A program made the translations under genes and the position numbers. The notes below the pieces were generated by a model. The model worked only from the letters and a program-made list of their open reading frames with translations, was not told the DNA's origin and ran no database searches. A stretch of DNA of 64,000 nucleotides from Pseudorasbora parva (taxonomy: Eukaryota; Chordata; Actinopteri; Cypriniformes; Gobionidae), in NCBI RefSeq assembly GCF_024679245.1, contig NC_090178.1:5612202-5676201 (forward strand), given 5' to 3'. This document shows positions 13,441 through 25,265 of the stretch, one piece after another (the stretch's first letter is position 1; each line of letters begins with the position of its first letter).

Positions 13441-13599
13441 GTAATGGTAGTCACTGTGCAAGTAAACCTCACTCCTCTGTCTTCAAGTCACTCTCTAGCG
13501 ACTGACAATAGAGGTTGCTGCCTTTAGCTTCCTTGTTAGGGCGTCCGACCCTCATGCCGGCCCACTTAGAGCGGGCTGTTCGAACAGGAGGGGTTACAT
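13441..13599 (+). mobile_element. tRNA-derived SINE-like insertion within Tc1 remnant B
   Basis: The segment interrupts the Tc1 leader between GGGATATATTTAG and GGCAGCAAGTGAA. It contains GGTTGCTGCCTTTAGCTTCC then TTGTTAGGGCGTCCGAC, which resembles a tRNA-type A-box region, and a GTTCGAAC motif that could be a decayed B box. The call rests on similarity to cyprinid tRNA-type SINEs that I remember. It is not a functional tRNA gene: no full cloverleaf is apparent. Confidence 0.45.
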
Positions 13600-13652
13600 A
13601 GGCAGCAAGTGAAAATGTTGTCCTCAAAGTTGATGTGTTAGAAGCAGGAAAA

Positions 13653-14191
13653 ATGAGCAAGCATAAGGATTTGAGCGAGTTTGACAAGGTCCAAATTGTG
13701 ATGGTTAGACGACTGGGTAAGAGCATCTTCAAAACTGCAGCTCTTGTGGGGTGTTCCCGGTCTGCAGAGGTCAATGTTGACATGTGGATGTGACCTAAGT
13801 ACCATGTATCATCTACCTAAGCATTGTGTCAGACCATGTGCACCCTTTCATGGAAACGGTATTTCCTGGTGGCTGTGGCTCTTTCAGCAGGATAATACGT
13901 CCTGTCACAAAGCAAAAATGTTTCCAGACTGGTTTGAGGAGCACAACAACAAGTTTTAGGTGTTGACTTGGCCTCCAAATTCCCCAGATCTCAATCCAAT
14001 CGAGCATCTGTGGGATGTGCTGAACAAACAAGTCCGATCGACATCTTGGATTACATCTTTACAGGATGTAAAGGATCTGCTGCTAACATCTTGGTTCCAG
14101 ATACCACAGCACACCTTCAGTGGTCTAGTGAAGTCCATGCCTCAACGGGTCAGAGCTGTTTTTCAGCAAAAGCGGGAACAACACAATATTA
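13653..14191 (+). pseudogene. Tc1-like transposase, large internal deletion
   Basis: The start [20 protein letters not shown] and following helix-turn-helix part (to about 13770) are intact. The text then jumps to a C-terminal part near 13790, so the first catalytic aspartate region is missing. The remaining part shows the second aspartate in LFQQDNTSCHKA and the glutamate in [14 protein letters not shown], with at least one in-frame stop between them (at 13957-13959). It cannot make an active enzyme. Confidence 0.9.
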
Positions 14192-14226
14192 GGAAGGTGG
14201 TCATAATGTTATGCCTGATTGGTGTA

Positions 14227-15788
14227 TAAAGAGAGATCATAATTTCTTGGAAAATAAAGTGCCTTTTAACCTCGAATTCTAATAAAGTCACTTATTCCTT
14301 CGATTTTTGGAATAAGATGTGACCTGTGTGATTCGTCCTCTTGGCCAAAATGAGAGCAGCTCTTCAGTTCTGCCACAGTATCTGCAGAGTCTGCAGATTC
14401 CTTCAGATGATCATATTATGGGCTGTATATCATCTGTAAACAGCCAGATTGAAGATCGATGATGAGATCATGTGACCTAGAACATCTTCCCCCTAGCCTT
14501 AGAGGCAGGCCGCACACATGTTCAAAAACAGCTAAGTGCAGAATATTCATATATTCATTCATTCATGTAGTCATTTTGAGACTATTAGCGTCAAGGCTGT
14601 CCTCATTTTTGTAATTCAGTATTCACTTTGCATTTAAATGTTAAGGCCTATATTCAAGAATTTTATATTTGAATTGCATATAAAATGTCCATACATTTGG
14701 ATGATTTTTATCATAAAATAAAAACTTAATGCAATGCATATTTGTCAGTCATGCATGAAGGATTTTTTTCTGTAGTACTAATAAACTGAATGTGTTATAT
14801 ATTTTTTATCATCAATAAATCCCATTTGTTTCAATCACATACATTTGAACTTCTTGAATATTGCTTGTTCCATTAATTATTTTCAACTGAATGCATGTAA
14901 TGGTTTTCATAATATTTATACTGAGCAATTAGAATAAATGCAATTTGAATATATTACTGTAAATAAAATAAATGCAAATAGTTAATTAACTATATGACAT
15001 TATTTTATTTTATATTGTATTGTTTTATTACTCTATCTTATCTGTTTTTTGTTATTTTATATATATTTTTGTACTTTTTATCATCTTATCTATCTTTTTT
15101 ATATAATTATTTTAGTTAGTAATTTCTTTCCTTTTATTATTTTATTTATTTTTTGTGCAGAAATCTGGCCTGTTTAATGTATCACATTAAGTTATTAGTT
15201 TATGTTAAAACCATCCAAATGGATGGAAATGATAATATGTATATAAAATACATAATGTAATAAAATACATTTAGGCTTAATATTTAAATAGAAAAATGCC
15301 ATCTAATAAAACACATTTGTTTATGTTAAAACTATACAAATGGATGGAAATTGAATGTGCAATTCAAATACATAAATCTGTAATTAATATTTTGTATAAC
15401 ATGCACTGATGGAGTGTTGAGCATGGGTTGACTTTGACTTTGCGTTCACATTAAACATGTCACATTCATGTCACCATGAGCACTTTCAGTATCGTCATCT
15501 CTCATTATAACACGTGTTGCTCATCATCTTGCATATAAACCTGGATGCATTTCCAGGTGAAGACCCTCTGAGCACTAAGACGGCTGTGTGTTGCTGCTGC
15601 GCTTAATCTACCCCTGCGCTCATCGATTTTGGTGTTTCTCAAACGGAAGACTGCATCCCACTGAGACTGCGTCCTTCCCAGTCCAGTCCTTTTGAGGTTT
15701 GTAGGCTAGTGTCCTCCTCAGCAATTAAACACTAGAATGAGACAGTCTAGTAAGTGTGCATGCACATTCACATCACGAAAATACTAAC
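14227..15788. other. AT-rich sequence without a gene
   Basis: Long AT-rich stretches (14900-15380) with TTTATT-rich text. A near-repeat, GTTTATGTTAAAAC(C/T)AT followed by CAAATGGATGGAAAT, occurs at 15197 and 15317. No exon is supported. Confidence 0.45.
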
Positions 15789-16365
15789 TTAAAGGTGCAC
15801 TACGTCTGCTAGAAGGTGCCTATTCAAAACAAAGTTTAAGCTCAGAATTTTAAGACATGAGGTCTTCACCTCACAGCCGGTGGGAAATCATGTTCATGGA
15901 TGTGATTATTAACGTTACTATAGTGAAGCAGAGCAGGACTGAGTGTTGAGGAGCTGAGCAAGACCAATGGAGCGATTATTAATGAGATGAACAACACGCG
16001 CTTTTATTATGTCAGTCTCTGGCGCCATGTCCGCTTTTCCGGTCATGAGTATGAGGTAACGCAGCTCTGTTTATCATATTTGACACATTTAAGTGTGTTT
16101 AAAATGATGTTATGACGTTACTCTGTGCGTTCGCTCAGCGGCTACACTTGTTCACACTGCAGTGAGAGTAAAGCGTTTCTGCCAAATAAACCGAGAGTAA
16201 CGCAGATATGATGCCATTAACAGGCGACTCTCTCAGACGTCCCGGTTCATTGGTTAAAATAGCAGTTTTCTCATAATTTACAAGTAGTTGGAAACATTTA
16301 GGATATTGTAAGTACTCAACTGAACAAAGTATATAACATTTAATGCAAAAATAGTGCATCTTTAA
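15789..16365. mobile_element. TTAA-flanked MITE, family 1 copy a
   Basis: Tips are TTAAAGGTGCACTACG at the left and ATAGTGCATCTTTAA at the right, inverted repeats bounded by TTAA. A second copy of the family lies at 23129-24667 in the opposite orientation. TTAA targets are typical of the piggyBac and Kolobok superfamilies. No coding sequence is present. Confidence 0.8.
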
Positions 16366-16572
16366 TTTTAAAAGAATACTTTGTATTACAAATCTTTATA
16401 ACTACTGTCTTTCTATGAAGGCATTTCAGTGAATGTCTCCCAGTGGCTTAGATTATTGTCAGTTTATTGTTAGTGATTAATTTACAGCAAAACAAAAGAT
16501 AATATCTAAGATTTAATTTATGAACACATTATTTTTGTCTTTCATTTCAAAACAAACTTTATTTTTGGGAAT

Positions 16573-16994
16573 TTAAAGGAACTGTATGTAAGAAATGGAT
16601 TTCAATGAATCATAAAATGGCCCTGATATGTCACTAGACATTAAGAAATCGTGTTCATTTTCAAATACTTCTATCACTGACAACAGTAGTCCGGCCAGGA
16701 TATTGTCATTTAAAAGTTGTTGTCGCAGCCCTCAACTGATGTTGATGTGGACATGTTGTGTTTTGGCCTGAAGCTCCGCCCTCCACCTATCGACCAATCA
16801 CAAAGTCAGTAGTGTTTGGGCATCCGGGTTGCCAGATCTGCTCTAGTTACCTCAGCTGCAGCTCCAAACGTTCCTGCTGATCCTGCAGCCAATCTGGCAA
16901 CCTCGAGGGAGGGGGAGGGGGAGACACCGCTCTAGTTATTTGAAAGTGATTGCAGTACCAGTTTTGGCCACAATCTTACAAACACTTCCTTTAA
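16573..16994. mobile_element. TTAA-flanked MITE, family 2
   Basis: Tips TTAAAGGAACTGTATGTAAG and CTTACAAACACTTCCTTTAA form an 18/20 inverted repeat bounded by TTAA. The 422-bp body is non-coding. Confidence 0.8.
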
Positions 16995-17423
16995 ATGTGT
17001 GAAAAGGATTGTAAGTGATTTAAGACTGCAAAGGATATCAGAATATATGCAACGTTTCCTTCAAAACACGATGCCAAACAAAGCCTTCCAAGGATCCTTT
17101 ACATTGAGATGACCTTTAACGACTTTTACTGACGTGGGAGCCTTCATAGGACAGCTTTCCGTTTGAGAAACACTCCTGCCCTCCTGCCGCTGCGTCACAT
17201 CTGCTGCGACGAGCTTATCAGGTTCGATTACGCCGTCAGGGCTAACTAATCATATTGGAGATGTTGTCATAACAGAAGCAGCTGTGTTAGCGAATCAGCT
17301 CGCTCCTGGCATGACCAATTAGAAGAAGTCTTTGAAAGCAGCACGCCTGGCCAGACTGTGCTTTTGACTGCCTGATTACACACTGTCCCTCCACGGCCCG
17401 TCCTTGTTATCATCATTAGCCCA

Positions 17424-17426
<3 letters not shown>
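16995..17426. other. No gene seen
   Basis: Plain sequence between a MITE and a GT array. Confidence 0.45.

Positions 17427-17489
<63 letters not shown>
17427..17489 (+). repeat. (GT)n microsatellite
   Basis: About 31 uninterrupted GT units. Confidence 0.98.
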
Positions 17490-17490
<1 letters not shown>

Positions 17491-17987
17491 TACTCATTAA
17501 GAAAGAAAGTCTGGTTAGTAATTTTGATCTGTATGATCACACCACTAATGTACGTAAATGTCACAATTATCACTAATAATGTTATTGGTGAAGTATATGA
17601 TACTTTCAATCAGAAAATATGTGCACCGTCTTGGTTTAATGCACAGAGAACATTTTAACAAGGTTTTCCTCACAGACCAAGAAGTGAGTGTTTGGGAAAC
17701 TTTTTTGGAAATTAATTCAGAATAGCATGCCACCATATACTTTTATTATTTTTGCAGTATATCGTGTAGTATGTATTATTTACACAGTATTCCTGCTGGA
17801 TAATGCAGTGTCCTTGGGTCAAATTTTTGATTGTGTTAATATATTTTTTATGTAGGAAGACAAACATAAATAGTGATGAAGGACAAATAAATGTCACAGA
17901 TCATGTATATTTACTGAGTAATCCACTGTTTTTAGAGGTGGGGTCAAAATTACAATTTTAACCTGAGATTTTGAGCCAAATTAGAGG
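17490..17987. other. No gene seen
   Basis: AT-rich sequence with no exon or clear repeat. Confidence 0.45.
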
Positions 17988-19022
17988 GGTGTAAAAATGA
18001 CTTTAGAAAGATGGCAGCATCATTATTTTATTTTTAGACTGAGATTAGTAGGTCTATTAGCAAAATCTGTTGACTTTAGCAATCTTTGTTTCATTATATG
18101 CCAACGGTGACAGTTCACAAAATGGCAAAAAGCCCTTCTTGTGTTTGTTTGACTCAAGTTTACATGCCTGTAATTCAAGAAGTATTAAAGATATCTTAGA
18201 TTCTGGATCTTGACAAACATTTATTTTGATATCTTCATTTTAAAGGCCCTATATGGTTCAATCCCAGAGATATGAAGAGCCATATCTGTAAGCAAAGTGA
18301 ACCACATTTGGTTTTCGATCACTGAAAAAATAAAAACTGTAAAAAAAACATAAACTGTAAAATTCAACAATTTGAACATGGCACTGCTTTGAGATTCCCA
18401 TATAAATGGGACTGAACTATATATGGCCTTGAAAATGAAGATTTTAAAAGGAAAGTTTATTAAGAATGAGAATCTAGAAGGATATTAACATATCTTCAAT
18501 ACTTTTAGAGGTACAGGCATGCAAACTTTGAAAAAGGAATATGTATGGAATTCAGGAATGTTCGGTGCAATTATGTTGATAGAAAAACACAAGATACGTT
18601 TCTAGTTTCAAACGTTAAAAAAAGTATTAACTTTACGCAAAGATTCCCACATTTGGTTTGTGACCACTGTCAATGTGTTCATTTTACTCACAGAGCCGCA
18701 TTAGGATCTCTATATCTCTGGGATTGAACCATCAATTGCATTTCAAATGAAGATATGAAAAGAAATGTTTGTTGACAACCAGAATCTAAAAGGATATTAG
18801 GATATATTTAATACTTCTTGAGTTACAGGCAGACTTGAGGCAAGAAAAAAACACAAGAAGTGTCATTGGCATAATGAAACAGATTGCTAATGAAAACAGA
18901 TTTTACTAACAGACTACCAATCTCTGTGTAAAAATAAAAATAATCATGCTGCCATCTTTGTAAAGTCATTTTTAAAGTCTAAAGTGCAAATAGTAATGTG
19001 TCCAAACTTTTGGCCTGTACTG
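17988..19022. repeat. Fold-back repeat, about 1 kb
   Basis: The left arm (about 17990-18320) and right arm (about 18650-18980) are imperfect inverted copies: AATGACTTTAGAAAGATGGC at the left matches GCCATCTTTGTAAAGTCATT at the right. The centre (18425-18530) holds a further copy in the same orientation as the right arm. The right edge, CAAACTTTTGGCCTGTAC, is a tip seen in fish DNA elements. No transposase is present. Confidence 0.7.
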
Positions 19023-19040
19023 ATATAATATACAATATAA

Positions 19041-19055
19041 AATAAAGCAAAATAG

Positions 19056-19112
<57 letters not shown>

Positions 19113-19130
19113 CTATTTAGCTTTATTTTT
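19041..19130. repeat. (AT)n tract with inverted flanks
   Basis: About 50 bp of AT (19061-19110) is flanked by AAATAGAAAT on the left and ATTTCTATTT on the right, extending to AATAAAGC / AGCTTTATT. The whole could extrude as one hairpin. Confidence 0.85.
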
Positions 19131-19275
19131 ATTGCATATTTAGTCATTTCTTTCATTTCATTGAAATTACCCCAAAATAATTTTAGCTTTTAAACAATAA
19201 CCGCACTGTTTTCATTGCTGTCTGCTGTGATTTTTAACACTACATTTTTTACTTATTATTTGATCAGCTCAGATC

Positions 19276-20472
19276 TTAAAGGGGGGGGTGAAATGCTGTT
19301 TCATGCATACTGATCTTTTTACACTGTTAAAGACTTGGAATCCCATACTAATCATAGACAAAGTTTCAAAAGTTAAGGTGGACGTTTGATGGGAGTATTT
19401 CTTTGTCAAAAATACTACTTCCGGTTAGTCATAAGTTTCGGCAAGTTTTTTGAGATCATGCGTCCCCATTGACGTTAGTGGGGGCGGAATTTCCTTGTAT
19501 GGGCCTTACGGACAATTCTACCGGAAGCGCGTGAGAGAGAGAGAGGGAGAGAGCGAAAGTAACAGGCTACGCCCATCAAAGCGCTGGCTTGTAGGATGCT
19601 GGACAGGTGATGTTCACATAACAATGTCACCAAAAAAGTGCGTTTTTGGTTGCCAGACCAAGACAGTCCTGCACAGATTCGCCAAAACCCCGCGTTAAGG
19701 CAACAGTGGATGTAATTTGCTTTTCCGGATCAGCAACTGAGTTGCGCCAATGTTTATATCTGTTCGCTGCATTTCGGTGCCGACTGTTTCATAAACAAGG
19801 CCCAGCTCGACGCCGGATTTTCCCAATCGCCTAATGCTGAAGGATGGAGCAGTCCCAACGTTAGAAGGGTGAGTGAGACTGCTTCAAATGTCTGTTTTTT
19901 TTTTAGTCCGCTTACTGTCTACACAAACCACGCGTAAACACACAAACACACGTGCACAACTGCACTTCCCACATGTACACCTTCAAAGACAAAAATACGA
20001 CGATATAATTCAAGTATAAATATGTAAATAACACAAGCCGCTAAGCATATTATATAGTTAGTGTATAACTTGTAACTTACCACATACAGACGTCCTGCTC
20101 TAGTCGTTTTTGCTGCTGCTCCTGTTCAACTGCAGCCTCTGGGTCTGATTCCGGATCATAGATGTATGGCTGTATCTGATTAAAAGCCATATTTTTATTT
20201 TGAATAAAGTTTTTTTCCCGCTGTTAGGGATGACGCACTCGACTCAACACAATAGCAGCGCGCTGCTGCACACGTCATTATTTAGCTCCGCTCACACGAC
20301 ACGCCCCCACCCGCTCGGCTTTTTTCGGAAAGACTCGGAACAGCGCATCTTTCTTATATAATTATAAAAAAAATAAAGACTTTTCGGAGATATGCAGGAT
20401 GCAATAGTACTCTATAGGTACTCAAGATTGACATGACACTGACTGAAACTGAGTGTTTCACCCCCCCTTTAA
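19276..20472 (+). mobile_element. TTAA-flanked element with a THAP exon remnant
   Basis: Left tip TTAAAGGGGGGGGTGAAATG and right tip GTTTCACCCCCCCTTTAA are inverted repeats bounded by TTAA. The 1197-bp body contains a decayed THAP-type zinc-finger exon at 19624-19868. TTAA targets together with a THAP domain fit the Kolobok superfamily better than piggyBac, but this is an inference because no transposase core is present. Confidence 0.8.
19624..19868 (+). pseudogene. THAP-domain exon remnant
   Basis: The start MSPKKCVFGCQTKTVLHRFA has the C-x(3)-C zinc pair and aromatic/RF motif of a THAP domain. After KTP the frame breaks; a one-base shift gives LRQQWM, a stop, then FAFPDQQLSCANVYICSLHF and DCFINKAQLDAGF, which supply the C-x2-H pair (ICSLHF) and the typical closing segment. 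A good splice donor (GTGAGT at 19869) follows. The frameshift and stop make it inactive. THAP domains are sequence-specific DNA-binding zinc fingers related to P-element and Kolobok transposase DNA-binding domains. Confidence 0.75.
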
Positions 20473-21450
20473 GATTCTGACAAATCTTAAGGCATTTTTA
20501 CATATTAAAAATGCCAATCATATATTTTTACATCTGAGATGATAATGGGATGCCGTTTCACATGGATGCTGGCATTGCATAGCCTCAGAAAAATGATGCT
20601 ACAGAATGCAATGCCAGTGGCGTATAATTAGCATAAAAGTGGTTCATTTAACTTGTTTTTCATGCCTTTCTCTGAAAACATTTGCTAATACAATATAGAA
20701 ACTTTAATATAGGAACTTTAAAAAGGAACACCATTATTTCTGGATTTCTACATAAGTTACTTTGTGGCATTGTGTCACAATTTTCCGAGTTGAATTGATG
20801 GCAGCATTAGATCAGAAGTGTGTGTATATGTCTCACACACACTTGCACATTATCAAGGCCTCAGATGGGATTAATCAGTGGCATTGCTAGGCAGCGGTTC
20901 TCAGTCTCTCTGCGTCGATGTCTGTCTGCTTTCTCCTGTAATGGTCTGCATTTATTTGGACTACGGCTCTGATGTCCCTTGATCTCTGAATTGTTGTCCC
21001 CGTAGTGCAGCAGCTATCAGCTCGGACAGACACACACATCATTAAGCTCAGTGTTCGGTTTGATTACCATAACACCAGAGAGGAGCAGCAATCACAGGCC
21101 GAGCTGCCTTTGTAACGCATCCCTCAATCAAACGAGAGGGAGAAGAAATCATCGGTTAAAAGCACATGCGTACAGTTTGGGTAGGCTAATGTGTTTCCCT
21201 CGGCTGTGGTAATGATGAGATGATAAAACCAGACACACTTTGCCACCACCGGAGACGAAGGGTGAAGAACAGTCCTGTCTTTCTCCGTGGTGTTGTTTTG
21301 GCCTGATGCTTGTCATGTTGATCGAGGCGTCCTGGTTAGTTTCTTTACCATATACTTTTCTTTATGAATTTATAAAGTAAATGAGTGAATAAGCCCTTTT
21401 TCTACATTCAAGTGGTGCAACTGTTTCATGAATTCAGCTCAAAATGTTAT
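20473..21450. other. No gene seen
   Basis: Ordinary sequence, including short CA tracts. No exon supported. Confidence 0.45.
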
Positions 21451-21454
21451 TTCT

Positions 21455-21625
21455 GTGGCAGAGCATGTCAGTTTCTTTCTTCTACACAAAAGAAGATGTT
21501 TTGAAGAACCTCTGTAACCAGACAGCTGATGGACAGTATTTGTTCTTTGGAAGTCAGTGGGGTCCATCAACTGTTCGGTTACTGATGTTCTTCAAAATAT
21601 CTTCTTTTTAAATGTAAACTTTAAC
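21455..21625. mobile_element. Decayed inverted-repeat DNA element fragment
   Basis: AAAAGAAGATGTTTTGAAGA near 21487 and TTCTTCAAAATATCTTCTTT near 21589 form an inverted repeat around a short centre with CAGTGGGGTCCATCAACTG. This resembles the core of the abundant fish elements that carry GGGTTAGTTCACCC tips, but the tips are absent. Confidence 0.45.
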
Positions 21626-21724
21626 TTTTTTTTATTTCCATCAGTTGCCAAGGTCACATCTCTATTTTTTGTTTAGGTTAAAGTTCTAAAAATACTGAAA
21701 ATAAACTACAAATTAAAGTTAAAT

Positions 21725-23100
21725 ATACACTACTGGTCAAAAGTTTGGAAATTACAATTTTCTATGTTTTTGAAACAAGTCTCTTCTGCTCATTAAGCCT
21801 GCATTCTTTAAAGGCCCACTGGAGTGCCTTGAAACGCGCCGCATTATTCAATGTGTTGATGGAATTTCTCCTGAAACGGCTCCTGCTGTTTGCAGCTCCT
21901 CACGTTTTTTTTAAACAACCAATAGCGTTTTCTTAATATACAGTTTGACTAGAGCGCAAGAGCGGACCTTCTCTGTTTGGTAAAGCCAGTTTCCTCTAAC
22001 AGTGTTTATCATCATAATCTCCTCCATATCGCTTTGTAATGCAGCATTCTGTGCAGAATTCAGATGGGTCGATATGTTTGTTGTCTGTGCCGACTCGCGC
22101 ATATGATCCGCGCTGCGCTCTCGTGTCTGTAGTCTAAATTTACACCAGAGCCGTTGGTGTGTGCGCTGCTGCGGTGCGTGAAACAAACGTGAAAACAGAT
22201 TTTATTCGCCTTAAATAAAAGCATATTAACACTGAATCATTTCCTATCGCATATATAGTGTGCTGTGTGCCTTTTGCCATGTAGAAATTAGTAAATGTGT
22301 GTTAACAACTGACCGATTTCAGCCGCCGCTTCAGCAGTGTAGGGGGCGGGCTTTAGATTCTAAAGAGCATTTGATTGGACAGGAGAAGATTGATGAGTAG
22401 GTGATGTCATCAAAATCTGAGATTCGTTTTAACGGAAGTGAGAGACTGTAAATTTTGAACGCTTATATCTCCTAAATGCACATTTTTGTCATTGTTTTGG
22501 AACATACCAGCGTATTAATAATTTAAGGCTAACACAGTTATACTAAAAGCTAAAAAACTTCAATTTTGATTTCACTGGGCCTTTAATGAAAAATACAACA
22601 ACAACAACAAAAGTAATACAGTGAAATATTATTAAAAAAAAAATTAAATAATGTTTTTCTATTTGAATATACTTTAAAATGTAATTTATTCCTGTGATAA
22701 AAGCTGAAATTTCAGCATCATTACTCCAGTCTTCAGTGTCACATAATCCTTCAGAAATAACTTTAATATGAGGATTATTATCAATGTTGGAAACAGATAA
22801 TTTTTTCAGGATTCTTTGATGAATAAAAATGAAAAAGAACAGCATTTATTCAAAACAGAAACAGTACTTTTCTAACAATATAAATCTTTACTATCACTTT
22901 TTATAAATTTAACACATCCTTAATGAATATTCATTTATTTAAAGAAAATAGTATATTAAAGTATATTTTAAAGTGTAATAATATTCACAATATTACTTTT
23001 TTTAACAAAAATGCCAAAAACATGTAAAATAAAAAACTAAAATAAAAAATGAAAATATAAAAATGAAAAAAATCTATAGACAAAAACTGACAAAATCTTA
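21725..23100. mobile_element. TA-type MITE interrupted by a TTAA element
   Basis: The left edge TACACTACTGGTCAAAAGTT then TGGAAATTACAATTT, and text such as TTTCAGCATCATTACTCCAG and CAGCATTTATTCAAAA at 22710-22860, belong to one very abundant fish repeat as I remember it. A TTAA-flanked element at 21808-22586 splits it. The right boundary is approximate. Confidence 0.6.
21808..22586. mobile_element. TTAA-flanked MITE, family 3 copy a
   Basis: Tips TTAAAGGCCCACTGG and TTCACTGGGCCTTTAA are inverted repeats bounded by TTAA. It is inserted in another repeat (21725-23100). A diverged relative lies at 25266-26398. No coding sequence is evident. Confidence 0.8.
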
Positions 23101-23128
23101 ATTCGACTAAAATAATACTGCAATGCAC

Positions 23129-24667
23129 TTAAATGTGTATTTTTGCAGTAAAATATCCAAAAACCACTAGGCCAGTGTTATATATTTTGTTCAGTTGAAG
23201 TGTTGCAATATCCTAAATGTTTCCAACTATTTGTAAATTGTGAGAAAATTGCTATTTTAACCAATGAACCGGGACGTCTGAGAGAGTCGCCTGTCAATGG
23301 CATCATATCTGCGTTACTCTCGGTTTATTTGGCAGAAACGCTTTACTCTCACTGCAGTGTGAACAAGTGTAGCCGCTGAGCGAACGCACAGAGTAATGTC
23401 ATGACATCATTTTAAACACACTTAAATGTGTCAAATATGATAAACAGTAATTTCAGCAAAAATCTCTCAAAATTAGCAAATTGCTTCTGGGTTCAAAAGA
23501 AATCGCACTACACTAAAGCAATCTGCATAATCCGATTCAACATTTCACGCTGGTCTCGGGATGGAGAACGGAAATAATTTGAACATGCAAGAGATTTTAT
23601 AGCATTTCGTAATAACAGTTACAGGAGATATGAGCTCATACGACACACACACACACACACACACGCCTGTCACTTCTGTCACCTGTCACGCTCGCACATT
23701 ACACATTAAGTTTCCTTAAACAGTCAAATACACAGAATTATGTACAAATGTCCGTCTTTAGTGAGTATTCACATAAACACAGTCGGCGGTGTCTAACGCG
23801 AATGTAAATAGTGCAATAGTACGCGTGCAAATATTATGAGATCTAAATGTCATTGGTTGAAACGAACGCTGGAGATTGTGATATTCGATCTTATGTTAGG
23901 CTATGTGTGTGCGTTGATCAGTGTTAAAAGAAAATAAATGTCTAAATGAGATGGTTTGAATGATTCACTGACCTGTCGATCTCTTCAGAAGTCTTAAAGT
24001 CAGGATAGTGACAGATGCTTCTTGGCTAGGTTTGATGGTTCTTCATCAGTTTTATAAGCAAAGTCATTACAAATGTCACTTCTACTCCTCTCTTTATTAA
24101 TTCGTTTTGGGCATCTTGAGTGAGATTCAACTGCTTTATCCATTTTGTCCGTCTATGTTGTTGTCACATTTGCGGGTTGTTTCGGGTGAGTTTGGGTAGC
24201 GCGCTGCCATCTAGCGGTGAACTTCGGAACAGCAGCATATACCGAAATGTGCAAAATCATGATATCGTACCGTTTTAAATAAAATATATACCGGTATTTT
24301 TCCAGTACCGGTATATCGCGCATCCCTACCTCATACTCATGACCGGAAAAGCAGAAATGACGCCAGAGACTGTGCCCCGTCATAATAAAAGACCCGCTGC
24401 TAGCGAGGCGCGGGTTGCGCAACAATCACTCCAGTGGTCTTGCTCAGCTCCTCAACACTGTCCTGCTCTGCTTCACTACAGTAGCGTTAATAATCACATC
24501 CATCAACATTATTTCTGCCCGAGTCCTAGCCCGATTCTTTTCCACCGTCTGTGAGGTGAAGACCTCATGTCCCAAGATGCTGCGCTCAAACCTGGCGTCA
24601 TCAAACTGCGCCTTTGTTTTGAATAGGCGCCTTCTAGCGGACGGAAAATTACATAGTGCACCTTTAA
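23129..24667. mobile_element. TTAA MITE family 1 copy b, with a nested insertion
   Basis: The outer parts (23180-23445 and 24328-24667) are the reverse complement of the element at 15789-16365; for instance GAACCGGGACGTCTGAGAGA here against TCTCTCAGACGTCCCGGTTC there. The right tip TAGTGCACCTTTAA is intact; the left tip is eroded near 23129. The middle 882 bp are an unrelated insertion. Confidence 0.75.
23446..24327. mobile_element. Nested hAT-like element
   Basis: The right edge TACCGGTATATCGCGCATCC then CTA is the reverse complement of a TAGGGATGCGCGATA tip, as seen in fish hAT-like repeats. It lies exactly where the sister copy at 15789-16365 is continuous. The left tip is unclear, so superfamily is provisional. 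A short CA tract lies at 23643-23665. Confidence 0.5.
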
Positions 24668-24721
24668 CTTGACTTCCAATTTTCCGGGGTGATGAATGAT
24701 TCAGAATTACATCCCTGTGAT

Positions 24722-24898
24722 GTCCAGTCCTTCTCCTGAAGGGCCACCGTCCTGCAGACTTCAGCTATGACCCCAATTAAACACACCTGAAGCAGCTAAT
24801 CAAGCTCTCACTAGGGATACTAGAAACTTCCAGGCAGGTGTGTTGAGGTGAGTTGGAGCTAAACTCTGCAGGACAGGACCGAGTTCGGACACCCCTGC
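24722..24898. mobile_element. hAT-type MITE
   Basis: GTCCTTCTCCTGAAGGGCCA and TCCTGCAGACTTCAGCT at the left mirror AGCTAAACTCTGCAGGACAG and CGGACACCCCTG at the right. The centre holds AACACACCTGAAGCAGCTAA and CAGGCAGGTGTGTTGAGG. This matches a common fish hAT-type miniature element as remembered. Non-coding. Confidence 0.6.
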
Positions 24899-25265
24899 AT
24901 TAGCCGCTCTTCCACCAATCGGTTCTAAGAACGGTGAGGAATGGTTCCAGTTATATTTCTGTTCTCAGGCCGAAAGTCTCAGCACGGTTAGCCAGAATGC
25001 GTGGAGTGACATTGCCATTTAGGATTGGTCACTTGTCTGTTGCCTGGCTACCAGTTTTTCTGCAGCGTGCTATTTGAGCGAAATTAATAATAACATTAAA
25101 AGAAATATCTGATCATCTTCCATAGCACAGTCTCCATTTACATCTCATATCATCTGTAATCTCTTGCATTACCAAGGCAACGACTTGTATTACATCCCAA
25201 AGAGCTCCATTATCAGGAAAATTAAACCATATCCATACCGGCTGGGCCGGATCGGCACAGAATGT
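24899..25265. other. No gene seen
   Basis: Short unique stretch between elements; nothing supported. Confidence 0.4.

Larger units (their letters stand above)
13379..14226 (+). mobile_element. Internally deleted Tc1-like transposon B
   Basis: The right end GGTGGTCATAATGTTATGCC then TGATTGGTGTA is a Tc1-type terminal repeat, next to TA. The left tip is absent and the body lacks roughly the middle half of a transposase gene. A SINE-like insertion lies in the leader (13441-13599). Layout is compared with the remembered family structure. Confidence 0.85.

Noticed and set aside
18944..19156. Frame with IYIYIY runs
   Set aside because: It is the AT microsatellite.
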